Assembly (NCBI GenBank): GCA_029262795.1
Contig: JAJCYT010000012.1
Coordinates: forward strand, 148,100-212,099
DNA length: 64,000 nucleotides
Direction: 5' to 3'
Source of the DNA: Candidatus Fraserbacteria bacterium
GTDB taxonomy: Bacteria; Bipolaricaulota; Bipolaricaulia; RBG-16-55-9; JAJCYT01
Shown here: piece by piece, positions 17,681-25,794 of the stretch
Layout of the letters: each line of letters begins with the position of its first letter
Numbering within the stretch: the stretch's first letter is position 1
Notes under the pieces: model-generated
Told to the model about the DNA's origin: nothing
The model's input: the letters and a program-made list of their open reading frames with translations, nothing else
The model's database searches: none
Position numbers and translations under genes: made by a program

Positions 17681-18099
17681 TATCGCCAAAGCGTCAAAAT
17701 CACACTGATAAGAAGTAAATACGTCAGGTGATGCAGCGTGTCAATCACAAATACAGAAATGGGTTTATCCGAAAACAGGTTGCCCGTAAGACCAACCGGG
17801 GCAGCAAATCCAAGCCAAAACAACAATCCCATCCAAAGACCGTCACCAATGGTTGACACATTGCTGTATGACACAAAAATACTGATCACAAGGGTCATCA
17901 CCACATAACTCACCGCCGAGCCAAGGTAAGGCCAGGGCGTAGATTCACTTTGCATTTGCTGTACTTGGGCATCGGTGTAGCCATGCGCCTTAATCCAGGC
18001 ATTGCCAAATAAAATGGGAGAATACCAAATCGCCCCCGTACCGAATGCCAGGATGGCGGATACCACCACTGCAATAAAATTGATCTCAATTGGAAGCAT
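17680..18099 (-). CDS. DUF1761 family membrane protein
   Basis: A 139-residue, four-helix membrane protein. The DUF1761 signature is clear at the N-terminus: INFIAVVVSAILAFGTGAIWYSPILFGNAW, followed by a short polar loop (GYTDAQVQQMQ), SAVSYVVMTLV and LWMGLLFWLGFAAP. No function is established. I placed the start at the ATG at 18099 after AAAGGATCG; the frame stays open upstream, but the added residues overlap the next gene and are not membrane-like. Confidence 0.85.
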   Translation of the reverse strand: MLPIEINFIAVVVSAILAFGTGAIWYSPILFGNAWIKAHGYTDAQVQQMQSESTPWPYLGSAVSYVVMTLVISIFVSYSNVSTIGDGLWMGLLFWLGFAAPVGLTGNLFSDKPISVFVIDTLHHLTYLLLISVILTLWR

Positions 18100-18130
18100 A
18101 AAAACGATCCTTTCTCCACTCCGATTTGTG

Positions 18131-18388
18131 TTATGAAAGCGATTCAATAAACGGCTGTTCCGGTAAAAACATTGGCACAAAGTGATGTTCCTGGTCATCA
18201 GAACAATGTTGTCGTCCACCCACAGGATCACGGACTTCAAATGTGCCAAATCCGTTAAAAGTAATTTTCTCCTGCCGACTGTTAACAGACACAATTAATT
18301 CCAAACAGGTGTTCAACGCCATGCGTGCTTCCTGAATGGAAAGACCTGTCATTTTTGCAAGCTGCTGGATGAATTCTTTCTTGTCCAT
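18131..18388 (-). CDS. HU/IHF-like DNA-binding protein, divergent C-terminus
   Basis: An 85-residue member of the HU/IHF fold: MDKKEFIQQLAKMTGLS helices, EARMALNTCLELI and the strand ITFNGFGTFEVRD. After this the family's DNA-embracing beta-arm (RxGRNPxTG with its intercalating proline) is replaced by GGRQHCSDDQEHHFVP, then PEQPFIESL. It may bind DNA differently, or be degenerate. The ATG at 18388 follows AGGGGGAATGT, which fixes the start over an upstream in-frame codon. The DUF1761 gene lies 31 bp downstream in the same direction. Confidence 0.75.
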   Translation of the reverse strand: MDKKEFIQQLAKMTGLSIQEARMALNTCLELIVSVNSRQEKITFNGFGTFEVRDPVGGRQHCSDDQEHHFVPMFLPEQPFIESLS

Positions 18389-18651
18389 ACATTCCCCCTG
18401 GAATTGTATTTTCAAATACACAATTTATACATTACACATAATCGAGATAAAAGTCAAGTCGCACACAACCCTTACCCATAGGACATTTATCCGAGAATTC
18501 AATATTTTACGTTGATGTGTGATGGTATGGACATTTTGGAAGTGAAAGCGCCCAAAACACTCGCCTGTCTCGGCAACTATTTGTGGCTTTTATCCAGCAC
18601 TTTTCTCATTGTCTGATACAATACTTATATAGGAGAGTTGGATGATTCAAT

Positions 18652-19029
18652 ATGGTTAGCAAAAATGTTTTCTCCCTATTTAAATATGTCAAAACACTCC
18701 TGAGTCGTATATTCAATGCCAGTATCAAAAATTTACAAAACGCTCCCATGATTATTCGCTGGTCTTGGTACGACTGGGTTATTTTGGCAGGATTTATTGT
18801 GATAGGGCCAATATCCCTTCTTCTGGTTCCTATTTGGATTGGCATGAAGCTGTCCATCGGAGAAGATTTAAGGGATCTGTTTAATACGGAAAAAGCGTTC
18901 CATTACTACAGTCAAGAAGTGAATCGTTTGAGATATCAGGTTAGTGTGCTGAAAAAATTAAAATCTGTCACCGATGCAAAACCAACCCCCAAGTCCACCG
19001 AATCCGACGACAAGTCAATTTACAACTGA
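18652..19029 (+). CDS. Single-pass membrane protein of unknown function
   Basis: A 125-residue protein with a basic N-terminus, one long hydrophobic segment (WVILAGFIVIGPISLLLVPIWIG, residues about 42-64), a coiled-coil-like stretch (EKAFHYYSQEVNRLRYQVSVLKKL) and a polar threonine/serine/proline tail. Family unknown. AGGAG at 18631 is 16 nt before this ATG but only 6 nt before another ATG (18642) that encodes a five-residue peptide overlapping the start. A terminator follows the stop. Confidence 0.65.
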   Translation: MVSKNVFSLFKYVKTLLSRIFNASIKNLQNAPMIIRWSWYDWVILAGFIVIGPISLLLVPIWIGMKLSIGEDLRDLFNTEKAFHYYSQEVNRLRYQVSVLKKLKSVTDAKPTPKSTESDDKSIYN

Positions 19030-19040
19030 AACTTCAAATT

Positions 19041-19078
19041 AAAAAACCCCTGAATGATTTCTCATCCAGGGGTTTACC
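19041..19078 (+). terminator. Rho-independent terminator
   Basis: AAACCCCTG and CAGGGGTTT form a 9-bp stem around a 14-nt loop just after the stop at 19029; the stem ends in TTT followed by ACCTT. Confidence 0.6.
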
Positions 19079-19126
19079 TTAAGCAGGGGTCATACAAAGC
19101 TTGTCTAGCAGAACGAACAGCCTTCC

Positions 19127-19342
19127 CTAAGCCTTCTGTAACGCTCTTTTCTCTCGGGTCAATTTCTTATAAATACCTCTTAGCCGACGTTGAAGCTGGG
19201 CCAAAGACATTTGCTCAAAGTCTTTTTCAAGCTGGGCAAATGTGGGCAACACCCAATCCCACTTTTTATGGCCGCCTTCTTCCCAGATGCCGGCAATGTG
19301 CGACATACTCGTCTGCAACAGTCTCAGTTTCTCTTGACTCAT
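19127..19342 (-). CDS. Small basic protein of unknown function
   Basis: A 71-residue protein (MSQEKLRLLQTSMSHIAGIW ...) rich in leucine, lysine and arginine with a helical C-terminal part (LAQLQRRLRGIYKKLTREKR). No family recognised. A GGGAGCG sequence lies 12 nt before the ATG. The next minus-strand gene upstream, a MerR-like protein, starts 420 bp away, so an operon is uncertain. The 147 bp between this start and 19490 hold nothing I can identify. Confidence 0.5.
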   Translation of the reverse strand: MSQEKLRLLQTSMSHIAGIWEEGGHKKWDWVLPTFAQLEKDFEQMSLAQLQRRLRGIYKKLTREKRALQKA

Positions 19343-19489
19343 ATCAGCAGCGCTCCCTTCGCACAAGCACTCTCATCATTTGAATCTATTGTTTCAAAAA
19401 CCTTGATGGAGAAACGTGATTGGGGTTACACCAACAAATACTTATTGAGCGGGACTGCTGCGACCTATAGGCTGGACACTTGGGAATTT

Positions 19490-19762
19490 TTAGGAAAGAA
19501 GTGCTTCGAGACGGTCTTTGGCCTCTTGTGGCTGGGAAAATTCGGCTTTCAGTTTATCTTCAAGCTGTTTGATAGGAACCCCGCTCTGGCGTAATGCTCT
19601 GGCGCGATGCAGCACCTCGAGCGCTTCAGGCTTAAACACAAACGGCTGCCCAGGTTCACTGATGCACAACGATTGCATCAAAGGCTTCATCGCCCAAATC
19701 AAACGCCAGGTGCGCCAGGTGCTTTGTTCTAAACAAACAGACAAGTCGGTAATATTGAACAT
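19490..19762 (-). CDS. Small MerR-like winged-helix protein
   Basis: A 90-residue protein whose pattern resembles a MerR-type DNA-binding head: MFNITDLSVCLEQSTWRTWR as the helix-turn-helix, PFVFKPEALEVLHRARALRQ as the wing and following helices, and SGVPIKQLEDKLKAEF matching the 'G.si..i' helix. No effector-binding domain follows. The ATG at 19762 comes shortly after GAGAGAT. It could be an excisionase-like or architectural regulator. The assignment is by pattern only. Confidence 0.5.
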   Translation of the reverse strand: MFNITDLSVCLEQSTWRTWRLIWAMKPLMQSLCISEPGQPFVFKPEALEVLHRARALRQSGVPIKQLEDKLKAEFSQPQEAKDRLEALLS

Positions 19763-19881
19763 ATCTCTCACAATTTAAGCCATCGTTGCAGGTGGCAACA
19801 TCCCACCTGCCTCATCTCTATTGGACATTGTGCCTAGCGCTACACATTTATAGTCAAATCCCATTAAACTAATTCAACCCT

Positions 19882-19913
19882 TCAATCCCCCAACCCCCTT
19901 GATCTCAATGGGG
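19882..19913. repeat. Dispersed CCCCCAACCCCCTT repeat, copy 1
   Basis: TCCCCCAACCCCCTT followed by a few bases and AATGGGG. It shares its core with copies at 32581-32610 and 54988-55021, always intergenic or at a gene end; the first arm is intact and the second is degenerate here. Confidence 0.55.
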
Positions 19914-19976
19914 CACGATTGGTTTCTGGGAATGGTTTTTTTAGATCAAGTGATATGCTATTTGGAAGGTTGTTTG

Positions 19977-21179
19977 ATGATGATAAAGACTGATGTGGTG
20001 ATCATTGGGGCAGGTATTGTTGGCCTGTCAACGGCCATGCAATTAAAACAGGCTTTACCGCATAAAAAAATCATGGTGATTGACAAGGAAACAAAGGTTG
20101 CTCCACATCAAAGCAGCCACAACAGCAACGTCATTCACTCAGGCATCTATTATCGGCCAGGCAGTTTCCGCGCAGACTTCTGCCGCACAGGCTGCCAGTC
20201 GATGGCGCAATTTTGCAAAACCCACGACTTGCCCCACGATATTTGCGGAAAAATCATCATTGCCACCCAGCAAGAGGAATTGCCACGACTCGAAAGCCTG
20301 TATCAACGCGGGCTACAAAACAAACTCGAAATAGAAAAAATAAATGCAGCACAGGTCAACGAGATTGAACCTCATGTAAAATCTCTGGGCGGCATCAGAA
20401 TTGCCTCAACAGGTATCACCAATTATGAGTTGGTCAGTCAAAAATATGCAGAGATTTTTGAGCAGCAAGAGGGGCATATTCAACTGGGTGCACCACTCCA
20501 AAACGTCAACATCAGAAACAACGATCTCATTCTCACAACATCGCAGGCTGAAATCCAAACGTCATTTGCCATTAACTGCGCCGGTCTCCACAGCGATCGA
20601 ATTGCCCGGCTCTGGAACCTGAATCCACCATTAAAAATTGTTCCCTTTCGCGGCGAATATTATGAATTAATTCCCGAACGCCGCGGCTTAGTCAACCACA
20701 TCATCTACCCACTACCCAACCCGAAATTCCCGTTTCTGGGCGTGCATTTCACCCGCAGTGTGGATGGCAGCATCCACGTTGGCCCCAACGCCGTGTTGAG
20801 CTACAAGCGCGAAGGTTATCGCAAAACGGATTTTGATCTCAAAGATTTTGTTGAAGCCATCAGCTATCGAGGGTTTAGAAAACTCGCGCTTTCCAACATG
20901 GAAGAAGGAATCAACGAATTGATCCGATCCTGGAGCAAAAAAGCATTTTTGAAAAACATTCAACAATTGATTCCAGAAGTACGAAAAGAGGATATTGTGC
21001 TTGCCGGCTCAGGGGTTCGGGCTATGGCACTGGCACCGGATGGCAGCATCATTGATGATTTTTTGTTTGAAGATGGCCCTCATTCGCTTCATGTGCTCAA
21101 TGCACCATCGCCTGCTGCAACCAGTTCTTTAGAAATTGGCGCAGCCATTACCAAACGATTGCTGCCACGATTGCAATAA
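19977..21179 (+). CDS. lhgO: L-2-hydroxyglutarate oxidase/dehydrogenase (LhgO-like)
   Basis: A 400-residue FAD-dependent oxidoreductase of the DAO family. The N-terminal dinucleotide motif is DVVIIGAGIVGLSTAMQL; HQSSHNSNVIHSGIYYRPGS is the LhgO signature (the HNSGVIHAGIYY block). The C-terminal FAD-binding end reads VLAGSGVRAMALAPDG. The enzyme oxidises L-2-hydroxyglutarate to 2-oxoglutarate and feeds electrons to the quinone pool. The start at 19977 follows GGAAGG by 7 nt; upstream in-frame codons lack a site. Length is normal (about 400). Confidence 0.9.
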   Translation: MMIKTDVVIIGAGIVGLSTAMQLKQALPHKKIMVIDKETKVAPHQSSHNSNVIHSGIYYRPGSFRADFCRTGCQSMAQFCKTHDLPHDICGKIIIATQQEELPRLESLYQRGLQNKLEIEKINAAQVNEIEPHVKSLGGIRIASTGITNYELVSQKYAEIFEQQEGHIQLGAPLQNVNIRNNDLILTTSQAEIQTSFAINCAGLHSDRIARLWNLNPPLKIVPFRGEYYELIPERRGLVNHIIYPLPNPKFPFLGVHFTRSVDGSIHVGPNAVLSYKREGYRKTDFDLKDFVEAISYRGFRKLALSNMEEGINELIRSWSKKAFLKNIQQLIPEVRKEDIVLAGSGVRAMALAPDGSIIDDFLFEDGPHSLHVLNAPSPAATSSLEIGAAITKRLLPRLQ

Positions 21180-21236
21180 CGGATACAGGCTGATTTAATG
21201 ATTTGCTGAAATGATTGCCTTAAGAATGGATAAACC

Positions 21237-22250
21237 ATGACCCAATTGCTCGCAGGCGACATTGGCGGCACCAAAACGCATTTGGCGCTGATTTCCCCTG
21301 AGCAAGGGGCCAGAACGCCCATTGCTGAAAAAAAGTTTGCCAGCGATAATTACGACAATCTGGAAACAATTATTCAGACCTTTTTAGAGACAACTGACCA
21401 CGACATTCAAAGCGCCTGCTTTGGCATTGCTGGGCCCATTTTTCAAGGCAAGGCAGAGGTGACCAATCTTAATTGGCATGTTGATTCAAAAGCGTTACAA
21501 GCAAAATTTGGCTTGAACCATGTTGCTTTTCTCAATGATTTGGAATCTGTGGCCAACGCCATTCCCTTCTTAGGTTCCAATGATTTATTGACCCTGAATC
21601 AAGGCCAACCCGATCCCACAGGCCACATCGCGGTCATCGCTCCAGGCACCGGCCTGGGTGAAGCTTTTCTTACTTGGAATGGCAAACGATATGTGCCTCA
21701 CGCCTGCGAAGGTGGTCACACCAGCTTCTCACCCAACAACGATTTAGAGGTTGGCTTGTTGCAATATCTTTATCAACACCAAGGCCATCATCATGTCAGC
21801 TTTGAACGCGTCTGTTCAGGTGAGTACGGGATTCCAAATATTTATGAATATCTGCATTATCTGGGATTGATCAAACCTTCTCCTGATGTTGCAGAAAAGC
21901 TGATTGATGCTGAAGACCCCACCCCCATTATTGTTCAGGCAGCCCTGGACGAAAATCAACGATGCCCCCTGAGTGAAAAAACGATGGAAATGTTTGTGTC
22001 TATTTTAGGCGCCGCTGCAGGCAATATGGTGATGAGTTATCTGTCCACTGGCGGCGTTTATCTAGGTGGGGGCATTCCTCCCAGAATTATTCCCTTTTTG
22101 GAAAATGGCACATTTATGAAAGCGTTTAAAAACAAAGGGCGTTTTTCCGAACTCAACTCCAAAGTGCCAGTCCACATCATCATCAATCCCAATGTCGGGT
22201 TATTGGGAGCATCTTTATTTGGGCTCAACCGATTCGCCAATGAAAAGTAA
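21237..22250 (+). CDS. glk: Glucokinase (Glk family)
   Basis: A 337-residue glucokinase of the E. coli Glk type, not ROK: phosphate-1 motif LLAGDIGGTKTHLALI at the N-terminus, AFLNDLESVANAI with the catalytic Asp, VIAPGTGLGEAFL, and CEGGHTSFSP binding glucose. It phosphorylates glucose with ATP in the cytoplasm. It starts 57 bp after lhgO in the same direction and converges on the EamA gene, 2 bp between stops. Length is typical (about 320-340). Confidence 0.92.
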   Translation: MTQLLAGDIGGTKTHLALISPEQGARTPIAEKKFASDNYDNLETIIQTFLETTDHDIQSACFGIAGPIFQGKAEVTNLNWHVDSKALQAKFGLNHVAFLNDLESVANAIPFLGSNDLLTLNQGQPDPTGHIAVIAPGTGLGEAFLTWNGKRYVPHACEGGHTSFSPNNDLEVGLLQYLYQHQGHHHVSFERVCSGEYGIPNIYEYLHYLGLIKPSPDVAEKLIDAEDPTPIIVQAALDENQRCPLSEKTMEMFVSILGAAAGNMVMSYLSTGGVYLGGGIPPRIIPFLENGTFMKAFKNKGRFSELNSKVPVHIIINPNVGLLGASLFGLNRFANEK

Positions 22251-22252
22251 AT

Positions 22253-23146
22253 TCAACTCGGTTTAAGCGTTGTCTTTTTAGGTTTGGGTGTGTAAATACT
22301 CAATAACAAGCCAACAACAATGGCAACCCCACCCACCACAATCTGCCAGGTGAGTGTTTCGTTCAACACCACCATGCCTAATATCACCGCAACAAAAGTG
22401 CTGATCAAGGGGGTTAATTGTGTCTTAAACACATCCATTCGCTGAATCAACCAGAACATCAGTACAAATGCCAGTGCCGATCCAATGAACGCTAGATACA
22501 ATAATGAAAACAAAGCTGTTGGCGTCCATTCAAACTGAAATGGATTGCCTTCCAGGGACACCGCCAAAATCGTCAAAGGTATCACCCCAATGGCAGTTTG
22601 TGCGGTGGTTAAGATCAACGGATCAAAATGCTGGCCCTTGCGCTTGATGAGCACGGTTGAGAGTGCAGAACCGATGGTTGCCAATAGGATGGCACCACTG
22701 CCTAAAACGGCCATCCAATGATTAATCTGCAATTGCTGCATGAAAAGAACACCCACGCCAATCATGCCACATCCGATCCCCAGCAGTTTCAACCAAGTGA
22801 TACGTTCATTGGGCAGCATAAAGTTTGCAAATATTAAAGTGAACAAAGGCAGGGCCGTGTAGAGGGTGGCAATTAAACCGGCAGAAATATAATTCCCTCC
22901 CCAAAACACCAAACTGTAATTCAGGGTGATCGTGAGCAACCCGGTGATCAACAGCAACTTCCAGTCACTGCGTGTGTTTGGCAAAGATAAACGGCGAAAT
23001 TTCAACAACCCTGCCAAAGGCAGCAGTGCCAGTCCAAACCGTAGTGCAGCAAAACTGAACGGTGGCAGATCCTGCAATCCAATTTTGATAAACAGCCAGG
23101 TTGATCCCCAAATAAAGCCCACCAACAACCAAACGAAATACACCAT
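22253..23146 (-). CDS. EamA/DMT-superfamily permease
   Basis: A 297-residue membrane protein with ten predicted helices in two EamA halves. It starts VYFVWLLVGFIWGSTWLFIKIGL, the standard EamA opening; the second half has TAQTAIGVIPLTILAVSL and GSALAFVLMFWLIQR. Members export amino acids or metabolites; the substrate cannot be told. The ATG follows GGGAGG. It ends in a basic tail (PKPKKTTLKPS). Confidence 0.88.
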   Translation of the reverse strand: MVYFVWLLVGFIWGSTWLFIKIGLQDLPPFSFAALRFGLALLPLAGLLKFRRLSLPNTRSDWKLLLITGLLTITLNYSLVFWGGNYISAGLIATLYTALPLFTLIFANFMLPNERITWLKLLGIGCGMIGVGVLFMQQLQINHWMAVLGSGAILLATIGSALSTVLIKRKGQHFDPLILTTAQTAIGVIPLTILAVSLEGNPFQFEWTPTALFSLLYLAFIGSALAFVLMFWLIQRMDVFKTQLTPLISTFVAVILGMVVLNETLTWQIVVGGVAIVVGLLLSIYTPKPKKTTLKPS

Positions 23147-23383
23147 CCACGGCCTCCCTTAACCCTGCTCAAGTCATGTTGAGAATAAGATTGTTAACCA
23201 GATGGATTTAGCGTAAATGAAAGGAAGACAAGTTGCTGGCCATTAACGGCCGTCAACTTAAAAAGAAGCTCTTAATTTTCAATTGAAAGAAAAAAATTCG
23301 AAGTTATAAATCAATTCAGTTCCATAGCGCCTGGCCAAGCAACACCAGGAAGTCTACACCTTTTTGAAATTAATAAAAAAACA

Positions 23384-23413
23384 TTGCAAATCCATCGAAA
23401 GCTCTGGTAAAAT
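23384..23413 (+). promoter_or_regulatory. Candidate sigma-70 promoter of the glycosyltransferase cassette
   Basis: TTGCAA (23384-23389), 18 bp, TAAAAT (23408-23413), about 115 bp before the ATG at 23529. It lies in the 380-bp gap between the divergent EamA gene and this cassette, where I see no other gene. Confidence 0.45.
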
Positions 23414-23528
23414 ATCCATGGCATATTCCACTTCCCAAACATTCTATAGTCTTGGCAAAAATAAAGTTTTTATTTATTTGGCTAACTTGCTGTTTGCCAT
23501 TTCAACTTCTTTTTTAAAGGAGCGCAAC

Positions 23529-25046
23529 ATGTATATTGCGTTGCTCAACCCCCAAGGGAATTTTGACCCCAAAGACAGCTATCTTACCCAACATCCAGAT
23601 TTTGGTGGTCAGTTGGTTTATGTCAAAGAAATTGCCCTGGCTCTGGGAGAGTTAGGGCACACCGTCGATATTTTGACCCGCCAAATCATTGATCCAGATT
23701 GGCCTGAATTTGAAGCGGACCAAGACACTTATCCAGGCCATCCACATATAAAGATTGTTCGAATCCCCTGTGGTCCAAAAACATTTCTTGCCAAGGAACA
23801 CCTTTGGCCATATCTGGGCACGGACTGGCTCAACGGTATTTTAGATTTTTACGAATCTCAAGGCAGGTTGCCCGATATTTTCAGCGCCCATTATGCAGAT
23901 GGTGGACTTGTTGGGGGGCTGCTTCAGGCCAAAACAGGAATTCCATTCACATTTACTGCCCACTCTTTGGGCGCACAAAAAATGGACAAGCTTGGTGTCA
24001 ACAAGGACAACTTCATAACCATTGATGAAAAATTTCTGTTTCGACGCCGCATCATAGCCGAACGCCTTTCGATGAATCATTCGGCCAGCATCATCACCAG
24101 CACCCACCAGGAACAGTTGGAACAATACACCCACCATGCTTATGCAGGCAGCGTGGATGTTCAAGGCCAGGATGCCCATCGACTTTTTGTCGTGCCGCCA
24201 GGAGCCAATCGGGTTGTGTTTTCACCAGATGCAAATGAACTGGACAACGACATACAAGCCCGAATTAAACACGCATTAAAGCGGGATGTTGCTGAAGACC
24301 GACAACATTTGCCCTTGGTCTTTTGCTCCAGCCGACTCGATCCGAAAAAAAATGTCACTGGATTGGCGCAGGCATTTCTTGAAAGCTCCGAACTTCAAAC
24401 CAAGGCCAACCTTGCCATCGTTGTTCGAGGATTGGACAACCCACTTCAGGAGCGCGCTCAACTGAACGATCAAGAACGCACCATTCTTGATGAGATTGCA
24501 GCGCTGATCGACCAACATCAGCTTTGGCACACGGTCACCTCTTTCCCACTCAACAGCCAAGCGGAACTGGCCGCCGCATATCGCTATGGGGCTTCAACCC
24601 AATCTGTGTTTGCCTTGACCGCGCTCTACGAACCTTTTGGACTTGCACCACTTGAAGCCATTAGCTGCGGGCTGCCCGCAGTCGTCACGAAAAATGGCGG
24701 CCCAATGGAAAGCCTGTTTGATGCTGAAACTGGCAAAGAATACGGCGTGTTGGTTGATCCTGCAGATCCGGCGGATATTGCCAGAGGGCTGCTTAAAATA
24801 ATCCAAGACGAAAAAACTTGGAAACATTACCAACAGGCAGGCATGGAGCGAGTCATTTCACGATACACCTGGAACAGCACGGTCAAAGGGTATTTGAACG
24901 TTTTTGAGTATGCATTGCAACACAAATCTGATGATCAATCTTTACTTCCTATTCCAGAATATTTTTGGTCACCCTCTTCAGAAACGGATATTGATCCAGA
25001 TGTGCTGAAAAAATTTTATTTAAACAAAACTGCACAGCTCCCATAA
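23529..25046 (+). CDS. GT4 glycosyltransferase, sucrose-phosphate-synthase-like
   Basis: A 505-residue GT-B enzyme of family GT4. The N-terminal domain has HPDFGGQLVYVKEIALALGE, the GGQxxYV motif of sucrose-phosphate, sucrose and mannosylfructose-phosphate synthases. The C-terminal domain has FCSSRLDPKKNVTGLAQAF and the ExFGL block ALYEPFGLAPLEAISCGLP. It transfers a sugar from a nucleotide sugar; donor and acceptor cannot be read from sequence. The ATG at 23529 follows AAAGGAGCGCAAC; the longer frame from 23364 has no site. It is followed by a P-loop kinase (12 bp) and an ATP-grasp ligase, a compact three-gene cassette. No sugar phosphatase is present. Confidence 0.85.
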   Translation: MYIALLNPQGNFDPKDSYLTQHPDFGGQLVYVKEIALALGELGHTVDILTRQIIDPDWPEFEADQDTYPGHPHIKIVRIPCGPKTFLAKEHLWPYLGTDWLNGILDFYESQGRLPDIFSAHYADGGLVGGLLQAKTGIPFTFTAHSLGAQKMDKLGVNKDNFITIDEKFLFRRRIIAERLSMNHSASIITSTHQEQLEQYTHHAYAGSVDVQGQDAHRLFVVPPGANRVVFSPDANELDNDIQARIKHALKRDVAEDRQHLPLVFCSSRLDPKKNVTGLAQAFLESSELQTKANLAIVVRGLDNPLQERAQLNDQERTILDEIAALIDQHQLWHTVTSFPLNSQAELAAAYRYGASTQSVFALTALYEPFGLAPLEAISCGLPAVVTKNGGPMESLFDAETGKEYGVLVDPADPADIARGLLKIIQDEKTWKHYQQAGMERVISRYTWNSTVKGYLNVFEYALQHKSDDQSLLPIPEYFWSPSSETDIDPDVLKKFYLNKTAQLP

Positions 25047-25058
25047 AAGGATGTTGAC

Positions 25059-25700
25059 ATGATTGGTGACAAATTATTAATTGAGCCATACCATACTGAA
25101 CGCGCTGGCGACATCTGCAAATTGTTGCAGGGTAAATCCTTAGAAAAATTCACAATCAGCGTGGCGGGAGAAAGTGGTTCTGGAAAATCGGAAACCGCAT
25201 CTGAAATTGCAAAGCTGTTGATTGAGCAAGGCATTCCTGCCGATGTGCTGCAACAAGACGACTACTTTGTATTTCCGCCTAAAACCAATCACAGGATGAG
25301 GCAAAACAACATCGAACAGGTGGGCCCTTACGAAGTGAAGCTGGATTTGCTCGACAGCAACCTGCGATCCTTCAAACGCAATGAAAGCCCGATCTACAAG
25401 CCTTTGGTCATCTATAACGAAGACCGCATCACCAGGGAGGAAATGGACGTTAGCCAACTACAAGTGCTGATTGCCGAGGGCACTTATACCTCATTGCTCG
25501 AGTTCGTGGACTTTCGCGTGTTTATCGACCGAGACTATCACGAAACCCTGGAAGCCCGAAAGAAACGTGCCAGAGATAAGTTTGACCCATTCATCCAAGA
25601 CGTGTTGGAACGAGAACATCAAATTATTTCCAAACACAAACAACGGGCCAATGTGATTATCAACAAGGACTTTAGTCAAATTGAGATACGTTCGCTGTAA
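25059..25700 (+). CDS. Uridine-kinase-like P-loop kinase
   Basis: A 213-residue P-loop NTPase of the uridine kinase/phosphoribulokinase group: Walker A GESGSGKS at residues 37-44, DVLQQDDYFVFPP (catalytic Asp region), NIEQVGPYEVKLDLL and LIAEGTYTSLL. The C-terminal half has DRDYHETLEARKKRARDK. The N-terminal 30 residues are an extra segment. It would phosphorylate a sugar- or nucleoside-like hydroxyl; it sits between a GT4 enzyme and an ATP-grasp ligase, so its substrate may be a product of this cassette, not uridine. Confidence 0.8.
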   Translation: MIGDKLLIEPYHTERAGDICKLLQGKSLEKFTISVAGESGSGKSETASEIAKLLIEQGIPADVLQQDDYFVFPPKTNHRMRQNNIEQVGPYEVKLDLLDSNLRSFKRNESPIYKPLVIYNEDRITREEMDVSQLQVLIAEGTYTSLLEFVDFRVFIDRDYHETLEARKKRARDKFDPFIQDVLEREHQIISKHKQRANVIINKDFSQIEIRSL

Positions 25701-25794
25701 CGGCTTTGGCTCAAAATATGCTATGATGATCTGAGCAAAAATCAATTGTTCAAGTTTCTGTTTCTAATTGCGCGAAGAACATCTGGGTGGTTTG

